A DNA stretch of 64,000 bases from Arthrinium phaeospermum (GCA_006503535.1 QYRS01000004.1:3286001-3350000), one strand, 5' to 3'. Numbered from the stretch's first letter, positions 36,518-48,156 are shown. A program made the numbers and translations. Notes: generated by a model not told the origin, from the letters alone.

Positions 36518-36825
36518 GTCCTAGTACAGCACCGAGGTCGTAACCGTGACGTTGGATACACCTCCCTCGATTGCATCACACGTCTGACAGGAACTCGAGC
36601 AGCCGTCGTATAATTGATTGTCTTCGTTCCATACCAAACATGGTGTTGTGTCATTGGACAGATCGGGGTCAAGACACCATTGGAAATCTCGGGATAAGGC
36701 TCTTCGAGGCTTAGCGCTTATGTAGCTGGAATACCACACACCAGTACAGTCAGCCCTAGAGAGATCCTCGTCCCAATTAGGTAGGTAGAAGTCATCAATC
36801 TGGGGTTTATCTCACGACGAACAGA
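36518..36825 (-). pseudogene. Possible exon remnant of a cysteine-rich protein
   Basis: On the minus strand an open frame of about 100 codons reads as credible protein: NWDEDLSRADCTGVWY, then DFQWCLDPDLSNDTTPCLVW, then GCSSSCQTCDAIEGG. It has regularly placed Cys and Trp, as in an extracellular domain. No ATG lies in the frame. A stop bounds it upstream at about 36826-36828 and a TAG downstream at 36518-36520, so it is either an internal exon or a relic. It sits just upstream of, and divergent from, the carboxylesterase gene. I do not recognise the family. Confidence 0.35.
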
Positions 36826-36937
36826 CTATAACTACATGTACCCAAGGTCATGTCTTATCCACCATTTTGATGCCATCAACCTTTCTGTCCGGTCGTCCCT
36901 TCTTCACATCGCCTGGATCACTCAAAACCAAGTCAAG

Positions 36938-38887
36938 ATGCAGGTGATCTCACTGTTGCGACTGGCGCTCCTCCTCCGCGGTGTCCGGGGCACTGCCATC
37001 ATTCCAACCGTGTTCGGTGCGGAGAATGGCGTTACCTACCATGGTCTCGAGCGCAACGGCGTTGAAGTCTTCCTCGGCATCCCCTTCGGCCAGGACACGG
37101 GCGGAGAGAACCGCTTTCGACCGCCCCGCCCCTTTCACCCCGAGCCCGGCGCCGTCATCGACGCCCAGTCGGTCGGAGCCGCCTGCCCCCAACCGACGGG
37201 CAAGGTGCTCGGTCCCCTGGCGCAGGCCAACGTGACCAACATATCAGAGGACTGTCTGAATCTCAACATTGTCCGGCCTAGGGGGTGCAGCTCCCACAGT
37301 CGTTTGCCCGTGATGATCTGGATCTACGGGGGAGGCTTTTGGGTAGGAACCAATGGCGAGCCCACCACAGCTCCCGATGGCTTGGTTCTGGAGTCGGTGG
37401 AAAACGGGCTGCCTGTCATTCACGTGGCTATCAACTACCGACTTGGGGTAAGCTGGAGACCTTCTGCCTTGATGGGGTCTTGATACTGACTCGAAATGCT
37501 TGAAGTCTTCGGGTTCACGCAATCAAAGTCCTTGGAAGCGGAGAAATCCGAGAACGCTGGGCTGAGGGACCAACGATTGGCAATTGAGTGGTTCGTAGCT
37601 GTAGTCTCTGTCGCTCGTTGCAAAGAACTGATGTCTCCATAGGGTCCGGGATAACATCGAGGCCTTTGGTGGCGATCCGGAGAAAATCACCATCCACGGA
37701 CAGTCCTCAGGGGGTGAGATAATTCTCTTTCTTGTCCTTTTGGGACAGAATCATCATCATTAGCTAGCTGACAATACGGACACATAGGCTTTGCGGTAAC
37801 GGCCCAGATACTAGCCTATGGTGGCAGCAAGCCGGTTCCATTCCAACAAGGCATCTGCGAAAGCCAAGCGCTCGCAACCGGGCTAACCGCGAACACAACC
37901 CGCGACGCGGTCCAAGTCTTGGTCGACTACGTTGGCTGCAACACGACGAGCCTGGACGATGCCCAAACAATATCGTGCCTACAGGCCCTCGACATGCAGA
38001 CCCTCTTCGACGCTTCACTCGCGACCTACCGCAGCGATCTCGGAGACCTCTGGCTGCCGGCCGTCGACGGCGACTTCTGGCCGGCCGCGCCGTCGGTGCT
38101 GCTCCGCGAGGGCCGCTTCGCCAACGTCACGACCATGATCGGCTGGACCCAGGACGACATGACCCTCTACACGGACCCGTCCATCCAGACAGCCCAGGAC
38201 ACGCTCGACTCGGTCCGGGGCCCCTACCGAGCCATCAGCGACGCCAACCTGGCCAAGCTGCTGGCCCTGTACCCCGTGACCGACTTCGCCGCCGAGGCCG
38301 AGGCCAAAGGCAATCACCACTCGAGCGAGTTCTACCGCGCGGCCCGCATCGCCCGCGACATCATCATGGTGTGCCAGCCCCTACACGTCGCCCACGCGCT
38401 CGGTGCGGGCGCCGCCGCCGGCAAGAACGACGTCTTTCTCTACGACTGGAACCAGACGATGCTGGGCCCTTCCCTGGCCGCCGTGCGGGACCTGCACGGC
38501 GTCGGCGTCCCGCACACGGCCGAGTTCGCCTACACGTTTGGAAACCTCTCGGCCTATGACGTGAACGGCTACCCGTTCGAGCCGACGCCCGCCGACTACG
38601 CGCTCGTGCATCGGGGATCGCGCTCGTGGTCGACGTTTGCGAGCACGGGGCGGCCGTCGCTCGAGGGCCACGATACGTTTGTCGGATTCGGGAAGGCGTA
38701 TAACAGCTCGGGCGCTGAGAACACCGATGCCGGCGGCGAGCCGTACATCTTCGTGGTTGGGGGGCCGCATGAGGGTCTTTCCGCGGTGGACGGGGCTGGG
38801 TCCATCCCAGAGATCGCGGAGCAGAAGATTCGCGAGAGGTGTGCGTTTCTCAACTCTCCGGAAATGATCGAGCAACTGGGATACTAG
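36938..38887 (+). CDS. Secreted type-B carboxylesterase/lipase, frame broken at exon 1-2 junction
   Basis: Exons 36938-37447, 37506-37590, 37643-37713 and 37788-38887, an alpha/beta hydrolase of about 588 aa if the frame were intact. A signal peptide (MQVISLLRLALLLRGVRG) is followed by the oxyanion region IYGGGFWVG, the type-B signature SEDCLNLN (103-110), the nucleophile motif GQSSGG (Ser near 220), and the histidine region PHTAEFAYTFGN. Several Asn-X-Ser/Thr sites fit secretion. The oddity: the first donor (GGGGTAAGC, 37445-37453) and its only plausible acceptor (GAAG at 37502-37505) join out of frame by one base. The sum of coding exons is 1766 nt, one short of a multiple of three. A missing G in the run at 37445-37448 would explain it. 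It is either a sequencing error or a recent null allele. Function otherwise: hydrolysis of carboxylic esters outside the cell. Confidence 0.8.
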
Positions 38888-40032
38888 ATAGACTATGACA
38901 GCAGCTTTACTAGGTTACGCGTAGTTGAAATTACACCAAGTCCTTCCAGCAAGTACTGATCTAGGTATAGTCCAGGCGTTCCCGGGCGGCGATGTGACAG
39001 GTTCGGGCGATGTTCCGGTGGCCCTTCTTTCGTGCGGCAAACGAGGGATTGCCCGTGTCCTCCAAGGTGCTTGCGAGGGATGCATCGTTTTGCATGTTGT
39101 CCCAACAATATATTTAGCAATTTGGATGAACTTTTCTTTCTGGGAATCACAGCAATGCAAGGAGTGGGTGTTGCCCGACCGTGATCCTGGGTGTGTGTCT
39201 GCTACCCTCCTGCGTCGACGACCCCTGTCAGCCTCTTTCGGCCGTTAGGTAGATGATAGAGCAAACAATCTGAACGCGATGTGAATCACACCAGAGTGTG
39301 AGTGTTAATCAATTGAATACCGGATTAGAGTGAGCATTACGAATGCGTACTTGGGCTATCCAGGTTGGAGAACATGATGCCAAAAGGGACCCCCCCCCCC
39401 CCCCCCCCCCCCTCTCCCCCGGGGGACCTCTGCCGGAACCCCCTTACGCCTGGCCAACGGTCCATCACCTGCATGGCTAACATCAGAACCCCCAGGAAGG
39501 TGTTCCTTACATTACACAACCGATAGCATGGAACGATTGGTTCATGCCATAAGTCCTACAAGGAAAACGCTCGCAGTCAGTCAGCCTCCCGACCCGACCT
39601 CGCTTAGCATTTCCTGTCCATCGGATATGCAACCCGAGAAACTATGCACGATTGCTTGCTTGAGCCAGGCAACCGCTCCCAAAGGCGCACCTTGCTTCGG
39701 GGTTTGCTCCCATCTGGTCTCTATCTTATCACAACATCAACGAGCACAAACATAACACCAGTAAATACCCTAAGGGCCAGGCAAGGGGAGATAGGAACTT
39801 GGCCCCGGGAAGACCGGAAATGCGCCCGAAACTAATATATCTGCAACTACTTGGCCAATAAGCGCATATGCACGGCGTGTAGCTGTACGGGACATACGCA
39901 ACATGTCTTTCTCTCATCCTATATATGTAGGGAAGTGCCAGGTCTTGCGGAATCCCCTCTTGCCCGTGTTGTCATCCGGCATCGATCCCGTCTCTACATT
40001 ACGCGTCTCCCCATGCAAATTTATTCGCAGAA
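38888..40032. other. Gene-free stretch with long C tract
   Basis: These 1.1 kb lie between the esterase stop and the first 7-TM gene. No supported coding frame. The stretch contains the 23-base C homopolymer at 39390-39412 and a cccccggggg palindrome just after it. Confidence 0.6.
39390..39412. repeat. Homopolymer tract of 23 C
   Basis: An uninterrupted run of 23 cytosines, followed by tct and then a perfect cccccggggg palindrome (39416-39425). Length in a draft assembly is unreliable for such tracts. Confidence 0.9.
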
Positions 40033-41217
40033 ATGGGCAAACTCGTCCCCCTCGAGAATGATAGCCAACGGGTCATGGTAGCCATGGCTGCAATCCTTAC
40101 AGTATTGCCCACCTGCGCCGTCGGACTGCGTATTTGGGCGCGAATATCTAAGCAACGGCTGAGATGGAGTGACTTTTGGATAGTCACCAACCACGTCGTG
40201 CTTGTGGCATTTTGGGTACTCTACATCATTAGTAAGCGGCCCCCTCGATTCGGGTTGTGAGTTTGGTTCTGAGAAAAGACCCTTCATCTTTCCAGCTATC
40301 GTTGTCGGCGGTCTGGGGAAGCGCCATTACGAACCACACTCGCCCATGACCGAGTCCGACAAATTTTACTGTCGGGTATGTGATGAGTCTTGGTCTCTCA
40401 TCGACGAGAAATGCCATACCTTCCTTATTGATGAATGCTGGATGCTAACGTCACTGACAGAGCACCCGAACACTTGATCTATTGTTTAGTTTCGCCACCT
40501 TCCTCCTCAAGCTCTCTACGCTATCCTCATTGAAAGAGCTCTTCTGCACTAACCCGAGGGCCAAGACCGTACAGCGCATATTGACGTACATCACAGTTGT
40601 ATTCGGGACTGTGGCTGTCACGTCAACTGTATTTCTCTTTTTTCCAACGGACCACCCGTGCGGCCCCGGTGCAAAAACCCCCGATGACGAGGCATGGAAG
40701 AGTTTGTTTGACACCGTTTTTAACTATGTGTACTCACTGGTTCTTGATATTGCTATCTTCGCGGTGCCCATCTGGCAACTATACCCTTTGAAAATGAAGC
40801 ACCGCAAGAAGGTGGGGGTCATAATTTCCTTTGGCCTTGGATTTGGGTGAGTCCATTGTTGATTATTATCAAATATTCGGGGCTATCTCCAACACGACTT
40901 GAAGGCCAGAACATGGACTGACACATTATCCCAGGACTTGCTTAGTGGCACTGGTCCGGCTCTTGCTTGCTGCCACAGACAATCCATGGAACCATATACA
41001 GATAAACGGAAGCTTTATGCTGGGCTTAGAGCCGAGTGTAGGAATCATTGCAGTTAGCATTCCGTTTTGCAGTCCTCTGTTCCAGCATCGCCGCCGGACA
41101 ACACAAGGGGTCAGGATGCACCGTATTCATTCAAAGGTTGATGTCAGCGGGCCTCAACAGGGCATCGAGTCGTTTACTACAACCATCGCAGTCTCGTCTC
41201 AGAAGTCACATGTTTGA
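40033..41217 (+). CDS. Fungal-rhodopsin-domain 7-TM membrane protein, paralogue 1
   Basis: Exons 40033-40231, 40296-40375, 40461-40846 and 40935-41217; 315 aa. Seven hydrophobic segments are visible. The family block after TM1 reads GLRIWARISKQRLRWSDFW, and TM7 is GLEPSVGIIAVSIPFCSPLF followed by a basic tail. This is the fungal integral-membrane family often annotated as rhodopsin domain or PTH11-like (no retinal Lys is evident). Some members sense surfaces or nutrients; most are uncharacterised. There is no N-terminal CFEM domain. The protein shares exon layout and sequence with the two genes at 50.3-53.8 kb; the third coding exon is 386 nt in all three. Confidence 0.88.
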
Positions 41218-41621
41218 TGACTGTCTGTGTAAGGTGAGAAACACCATTACTGTGCTCGATATACTTGCCTCTGGTTGACTCATAACTTAACAAGACAAGC
41301 TTCGCCAGGAGGTTTACTCGGCTCACTCGGGCTTCAGTGTGGTGGCATCTCCCTTATCGTCACGAGTAGCATCCCATTGGAGACCTTGAGTACATTGTCC
41401 AAGCATGGAATATTTCTACACATAAGACGCTGAGTCAAGGACAGATATGGCAGACGTTTGTCAGGTCATCGGGGGGTTCTTGTTTCTGCCAGGGTGAGGT
41501 GACATGGTACGGATCGAAGCACAATAGAAAAAGTTGAATTGGATGGGGATTGAGTAGGACATGGTGCGTGCATTGGACCAAATTGTCCACAACAATGAGA
41601 TTTCACCTGATTATAATCAAT
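41218..41621. other. Short convergent intergenic region
   Basis: About 400 bp between the converging 7-TM and kinase-like genes. Nothing recognisable. Confidence 0.5.
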
Positions 41622-42865
41622 CTACAAATTGGCTTCTTCACCGGCCCCTGCTTTACTAATAAGTGATCTCATCTCATCCACGAAACTGCCATGAATTAGT
41701 AGTCAGACTGCCACATGACTTACTTATAGTCTGCTGAGACTTACATTGCGCGGAATCTCTTGTCCTTGAAGTACATGATAGACAGAAGAGCATAATACTT
41801 CATCGCATACACATGGTTTCGCCCGTCAAAATCGGCGGTGGGCTCTGACATGGGCACGTGCTGGAAGTACTCGTGAATCGCAGCTGGACCAAGCTTGTAT
41901 CTTGGGTTCCGACAGATTCCAAGGTCAGCTATTCGAACGACAGGGAGTCAGCATGTCAGCGGGACTTCTTGCGGGGATACAGTCTTCACCTTCGTTGTGA
42001 CCCCAGTAGGCGCAGGAATCAAACATGATCAGCTCGCCAGTCTCGACAGTCGGCTTGATGTTTCCGGGCCAGAGATCAGAGTGGATCAAGCACGGCTGAA
42101 CGGTTCTCCCGTCCGATTCCAGGGGCCCGAGGAACCGCGGGATCACCCGAGTGATGTACAGTTCTTTCAACCGCCTCACTTCATCGTCTGGTTCGTGCAA
42201 CAGCTCGTCCTGGTCAAACAAGCTCTCCATCTGCTGCGCCCAGAAAGCCTGCCAGGACGAGTTCCATACGTTGTTTACCGATACGCTGGCTAGGTGGGTG
42301 GCAATATGGAAACCAAACTGTCCAGTAGGCGATCTTCCCATGGTGTCAAGGTGCAGGCGAGAGACGGCGGCGGCCCAGTCGCATGCAGCCGGGATGGAGT
42401 CGTACATTTCGATGAACTCGCACAGGTAGAAATGCATGTTCGGATTGCCCTTGTACGTCCCCCAGCCTACGGGCCGCGGCGACTGCTCCGGAAGAAACTC
42501 GTAGATCGCGTGCTCTGCTTCAAACGTTCCTTGCATCATTCGCCTGCCTGTATCTTCTAATGCTCCCTGACCTCAAATCAGTCGTCAGTGTTTGAATGGC
42601 CCAGGAATGGAATGCGACCGACTTTCTTGAAGAAGGCTGCCGCTGAGCCATTCTCTAAGCGGACCTCAATCTTGACCGTCCCAACCCAGAGGCTGCGCCC
42701 TGATGGTGTCTCCGCCAATACTGTGCAGCCTTCTGGAAGCTCTGATGGAATTAGCCGGGATGAATGAGAGCGGATCAGCTGTCTCAACTTACTCTCGACC
42801 ACTGCCGCATCTAGACTGACATCCTGACCAATGGAGGCATCGTTCTCGATCAATCTCTTTTCCAT
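41622..42865 (-). CDS. Fructosamine/ketosamine-3-kinase-like protein
   Basis: Five exons on the minus strand: 42865-42793, 42741-42619, 42556-41990, 41928-41745, 41685-41622; 336 aa. The fold is that of aminoglycoside phosphotransferases. The ATP-side segment reads FFKKVEDTGRRMMQGTFEAE, the catalytic loop HSDLWPGN (His224, Asp226, Asn231), and the metal-binding site MFDSCAYWGHNEADLG (Asp245). Classical members phosphorylate glycated lysines so that the sugar falls off, repairing proteins. Fungal members outside core metabolism are poorly characterised, so the substrate here is unknown. Intron 1 (42742-42792) is 51 nt, without a stop, and in frame, so retention would add 17 residues. Intron 2 uses a weak donor (GTCGCA). 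The gene is divergent from an MFS transporter across 377 bp. Confidence 0.85.
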
Positions 42866-43242
42866 GATGAAGTGAACAAAGTTCTAGTGGGACTGGCCTC
42901 GGAAGGGGAGAGCAACCAAAGGCCCAGATGGCATATTTGCTTAATGTATTCGTGGTTAAACCCCATCTTTCCAAGTCCAACCATCATTCCATGATCGTCG
43001 GCCGAGGTTGGAGACGTATCCGGCTGGATGGGTCGGGTGCTGGGAGCAGCAACCGCCGACTTCTCCGCGTTGCATCGCAGGGGTGCATGTTCGTGCAATC
43101 ACCAACACACTCGTTACCTCCAAGGAATGGAAGACTTGGAATGTGTCGTTAAATATAACAACTTGACTCCAAAGTTTTCACTTCTTTGGAAGAGCAACCT
43201 CATGTCTCTACAGAACACGGCTCCTGAACTTCTTTTCGCGAA
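42866..43242. promoter_or_regulatory. Divergent promoter region, kinase-like gene / MFS transporter
   Basis: Only 377 bp separate the two start codons, so the two genes probably share regulatory sequence. No clear TATA box or named operator is visible. Confidence 0.5.
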
Positions 43243-45114
43243 ATGATCCGGCATTCCCAGGGGCCAATGAGTGACCCCAAATTGGAAGCGGGCGATATGC
43301 CGCCAACCACCCATGACCCGGCGATACTGGTCGAAGAAAACAAGACGAAAGACTCAAGAGCCGAGACTGCAGCGGAACCGGCTTACTCCATCTTCACGCA
43401 CGGCGAGAAGGTCTGGATCAGCTCCCTGGCTTCCTTCGGTGCCATGTTCTCGACGCTCAGCAGTTACATCTACTTCCCCGCCCTGGTGCCCATGGCCAAT
43501 GACTTCAAGGTCTCTCTGACCCTGATCAATCTCACGGTGACTTCGTATTTGGTGGTTGCCGGCATCGCGCCGGCGTTCATGGGCGACCTCGCCGACCAAG
43601 GCGGCCGGAGACTGGCCTACATGGTCATGTTTGCCCTGTTCTTCGCATCCAACATCGGGATCGCCCTGCAGAGGTCGTATGCTGGCCTACTCGTCCTGCG
43701 CATGGTACAAAGCGCCGGCTCTTCTGGTAAATACTCCCCGCGACTATCAGGTCTCTTATCCTCAGTCGTTTCCCCTGACTGACAGTACAGGTACTTACGG
43801 CGCCTCGTATGGGGTCCTGGCCGACATCACCACCGTCGCCGAGCGTGGATCGTATGTGGGATCATTGCTGATATTGTACGATTTCATGCCCCTCAATTCC
43901 CTGGGAAGACCTACTGACGACCAGCCAGCACGAATGCAGCACCGAGCTTCGGGCCAGTCGTAGCGGGCGTGCTGACCCAAAAGCTGGGCTGGAGATGGAT
44001 ATTCTGGTTCCTAGCCATACTCACCGGGGTATACCTCTTGGTCATCGCGCTGCTGCTTCCCGAAACGCAGCGAAAGATTGTGGGCAACGGCAGCATCAAG
44101 CCATCCGGCATCCGGCACAGTCTTTTCGCATTGGCCGTTCTGAGAGACCGAACCCATGAGGCAGAAACGAGCATTACCCGCAAACGACACTATCGCATAC
44201 CGAATCCCTTTGCGTGCATCAAGCTGCTGTGCGACAAGGCGAACTTCTCCGTCATCTGCATCGGATCCATCACGTACACCGTCAAGATGGCCCTCCAGAC
44301 CTCATTGGCCGCCCAGTGCGTCGACATATACCGACTGGACTACCTGCAGGCCGGGCTGGTCTACATCCCGTCAGGGGTCGGGGGAGCCATAGGGTCTTAC
44401 GTTACTGGTAATCCCCGCGCATAGCACTCATGCATGGCTATATCTGCAGAAAGCACTGAATACTAACGGAGAGAAGGCAAATATCTGAACAGTAATATCC
44501 AGAGGTTTGCGTCACGGTACGGGCTGGAGAAAGGGCATTACCAGAAGGGTAATGATATCTCGGGTTTTCCCATCGAGAGAGCCCGCTTTCAGGGGTTCTA
44601 CCCCATGGTAGTCATCAGTGCAGTAGGGACGATGGCATATGGAGTGAGCCTGATGGAAAGGACGGTAAGTCGCTTTTGTTCCTCCTGGAACTATTAAGAA
44701 AGTTATTGTTGGCTGGATTAACCAATCCCCATTAGCATATCTCAGTCCCCCTGATTATGCAATTCTTAACGGGTGCTACAACGTCCTGCATCTTCACGGT
44801 AAGGCCTGATTTCTGTCAAAATTGTGTTTCAATTGGGGTTGCTGCTGATACTACCATTGGCTACGTTGTCTATCTAGATGTGCGGGACCCTATTGACCGA
44901 TTTGAACCCTACGGTATCAGCCACCGTCCAGGCCTCTTACAACTTGGTCAGGTGTATAGGCGCGGGCGTGGGTATTGCAATCCAACAACCACTCGAAGAC
45001 GCAGTGGGCCCCGGCTGGTGTTTTGGTATATACGCAGTTATCTTGCTTCTAGAGATACCTGTTGGGTATGTGTTGTTGAGACATGGTCAGCAGTGGAGGT
45101 TGTCGAAACCATAG
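43243..45114 (+). CDS. MFS transporter, DHA1/QDR-like drug:H+ antiporter
   Basis: Six exons: 43243-43726, 43791-43875, 43929-44407, 44477-44664, 44736-44798, 44878-45114; 511 aa. A hydrophilic N-terminus of about 55 residues is followed by FSTLSSYIYFPALVPMANDF (TM1), the loop motif GDLADQGGRRLAY, and the antiporter-type motif in NAAPSFGPVVAGVLTQKLGWRW. It has about 12 membrane segments and is close to the quinidine-resistance group. Such proteins export drugs or secondary metabolites with proton uptake at the plasma membrane. The ATG at 43267 is an alternative start. The intron after exon 2 has adjacent CAG acceptors (ccagccag); only the second keeps the frame. The shared promoter links it to the kinase-like gene. 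Confidence 0.88.
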
Positions 45115-45329
45115 AGGACTGTGATGATGGGTTACATAAGAGTAGTACAAGTTCGCAGCTACTTTATTCCAATATTCCATGCATTCTACTGTTATAAGAT
45201 GGCGTATGAGAATTTGCCAGTTCGGCTAACGCTTCAATACGAAAAGGGGCTCAGGGGTTATCCACGACAACCTTGACACGTCGGTGTCACCAGACAATTG
45301 ATCTAAAACAAACATTACCAAGTACGAAA

Positions 45330-46675
45330 CTAGTAGATGACCTTCCCAGACGCATCAGTGACGGCCATGCCACCAGGCAACTCATCGAGCCCTACAAGAA
45401 GAGGTCAGTCCACGCATAATGATGATATTTTGAGAACAGGGAGCCATTAAACTCACAGCCATCGATCGGCTCATTGACCGAAGTCTTGACAACACACTGA
45501 TTCCCCTGCTGCAGCGACTGCGACCGCAGCCCGCTGCACTGATTATTCTGGCAGTTCTGGTCCATGGCGCGCTGGAGGGCGTCGCCCTTCCAGCCGAAGA
45601 CGTAGTCGCCGTGGCTGCCGTAGCCCGTCGCGTCGCCGTAGCTCCAGACGAACGGCTGCGAGCCGTCGGCCGGCCAGTCGGCGGCGTTGTTGAACTGGGT
45701 CGTGTCCCAGATGACCTCGTAGAACAGCTGCGGGATCTTGACCGGGTGCGTCGACGGGCAGGGGCCCCCGCTCTCGAAGGTGCCGCTCGTGGGGTAGGCG
45801 ACGTGGCTGGCGTGGTCGGGGCTGTCGAGGTTCTTGCCGTCCCAGCATCTATTCAGTCAACCCGCGTGGTTGGTGATTAGTATGTCGGAAGAGGACGCTA
45901 TACAGGGGAGGGGGCTTCTTCGATCGAGAATACATACGTGGGGAAGCGAACGTTGGCCATGATGCCGGCGGGGCAAGGCTTCGGAGGCATGTTCTTGGTC
46001 TCGCCGGTCCGGGTCATGGAGTTCTGCAGACAGGTGTACGTGAGCTGTCGGTACTTGGCCGCGCCCGCCGCGGTGCGCTCCATGGGATCTCCGACGATCA
46101 TGCGGAAGCCCTGTTTACATGCGAGTCAGTATGCTTTGGTTGAAGCGTGACTTGAACGGAAATCGAAATCCGTGGGAAAGGAGAAGAAAGTATCGTACCG
46201 GCTTGAAGGCGGTGACCTTTCCGTTACCAGTGAGGGTTGGAGTATAGTAGACGGTCATGCCGCCGTTCGCCTGCTCGAAGAAGACATTGCCCTTCTGGGG
46301 CACTCGGTGGTAGGTCCCGTTGCGCGCGCGGAAGAAGAGCACCGCGGTCCAGTAGTTGGAGAAGTCCTCGGCGAACTGGCAGGTCGTGCACGTCGCGGCC
46401 CCGGGGATGTCGAGCTTGGCGGGGTCCATGCTCGCGTTGAAGGCATTCTGGGTTCGGTGTATCGTTAGACCAAAGCAAGAGCATGAGCAACAGTTGTTTC
46501 AGAAGACTTACACCACCAATGATTTGGTGAAGATGGGGGTTCCCACCACGCCCGGGTTGACCAGGGGGTCGAGACGCTCGACCACGAGCTGGGAACAGGA
46601 GAACCGAAGCAGGGCCTGCGCGCCTGGCAGGGCGGACAGCAGCCCTGCGACCACCTGAGCTCCTTGGAATCGCAT
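45330..46675 (-). CDS. Secreted DUF1996 protein, frame broken in exon 1
   Basis: Five exons on the minus strand: 46675-46512, 46447-46199, 46110-45938, 45848-45457, 45391-45330; about 346 aa if intact. A signal peptide (AQVVAGLLSALPGAQA) is followed by the family block SQLVVERLDPLVNPG and, in the next frame, NPHLHQIIGG, then CTTCQFAEDFSNYWTAVLFF and KPGFRMIVGDP. DUF1996 proteins are abundant secreted fungal proteins of unknown activity, often found with wall or lignocellulose genes. The frame changes by one base at about 46543-46550 (complement of gtggtgggaacccc); one more G there would restore it. The exons sum to 1040 nt, one short of a multiple of three. The rest of the gene is undamaged, with good splice sites. 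Confidence 0.8.
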
Positions 46676-48156
46676 CGTGTTTGACTGTTTTTCGTACCCT
46701 AAAATGCCTCTTAGGGATGCTGATCGTCTGTGGGTGGCGCCGATCACGCAAGACGGAGTTCTACTTCGGTCCCTATAAATACTCTGTGCTGGGTAAGGGG
46801 AATAAGCCCGCAACCGTTATAAAGAGATATATTAGGTGCTTGGATGCAACCTATATCGTCGCATCCTAAGGATCCACCTTCCGGTTATATTTGCAATGTC
46901 GTATGTTCAATGTCGATCCTGTACTACGAATAACCAATAGGGTAATCGCAATCTTGACGTCGGAACATTGCTATCTATTTCGTACAGCTTCCATGCCGGA
47001 GTGCTAATACCGACGACCTGGATATAGCAAATAAAGGGGCTTGTCCCCTCTACTGTCATGCAGTGCCGAGATGTGTGAAGGCATGATACCGTTACATGTT
47101 CACTATATCTGTTGCCTATTCGGGCCAATGGGGGTAACGGCACTGCATGATCCTAGCGCCTGTCCAACAGATTGAGCATTACGGCATCTACCTCGGATGT
47201 CGGCTTACTTTGGAGATGCAGTCAATGTATCGTAATTCGAGTTACAACTTACTTTCCTCAAAAGACTAGCCAACGAGTGTTGATAAAGTTCTGGTAATAG
47301 TCTTGAAATCGAACATTCCTCCCGATCAATCGTACTCGTGACCGTAATACCACTGCATCGCCCCGAGAACACCATCTCTTCCTGGCTGCTGGCACTCCCG
47401 GCCCCGGCCATCACGATTGTGTGCTGGTGACGTTTGGGTCGAGCTTGATACCGCGGTCTCTCGTTTTAGGCAAGGTGCCGTTGTTGCTACTGCGGCTCGT
47501 GTGCACCTTGACCACTTAGTAGGAGCCCGGAGCACTGGCAATGGCGGTGGCAGTGAAGTGACGAGGGAGGAGTTAGCAAATAATCCACATTACATCGGGG
47601 AAGTTGTCAAGATGCACGGATGTCCGATCTGGTTACATATCAATCGCAGATTCGATCGTTCCCCACAAGGCAAGCCACGGAATGCGTGGGTTACTGGGAC
47701 CCCGTCGTCGATCTGCGTCGCACGCATTGTGGAGGCCGCGGTCAGCTACTATCCCGAAACAGGCCGTCACGTCTTGGTCTTTGTCAATCCGAACACCTCC
47801 CGACGTTGCAACCCGTAGAGGGCATTGTCCTTTCCCAATATTCCATGCTTACAATATTGATATGAAATTTACCTGGTCTTCTTGTTTGACGGTGCATGAT
47901 CCCGGCCGAACATGTGCTGTAGCCCAAGATGACAGGGGCAGGACCGACCCCTGTCTCACCAATCGGTGCAACTGCCTTATAGAGCCAAGCGAGTCTAGAA
48001 CCATCAATCCATGAAGAATGTCATCAATAGCCCTATGTATTGCGGCACAGCAAGCCTAGAGCCCCTCGATGCTTATCCCTCTGATCCTTCTGGAAGCCTA
48101 TTGTGCTCTGTCATACCTTCCTATTTCTCGTTTGGTTGTTCCCTCGTTGGATCACC
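46676..48156. other. Stretch without a supported gene, DUF1996 to FAD oxidase
   Basis: 1.5 kb lies between the divergent DUF1996 and FAD oxidase genes. One plus-strand frame (47417-47818, 133 codons) has no family resemblance and no neighbouring exon structure, so I leave it uncalled. A TATA-like string (tataaata, about 46775) lies upstream of the DUF1996 gene on the complement. Confidence 0.5.

Noticed and set aside
38381..38875. Antisense frame of about 160 codons in the esterase gene
   Set aside because: Composition-driven; the esterase frame carries the catalytic histidine region.
47205..47818. Two opposing frames of 70-130 codons near 47.5 kb
   Set aside because: No family resemblance, no exon partners, and low-complexity-free but unnatural sequence; left uncalled pending transcripts.
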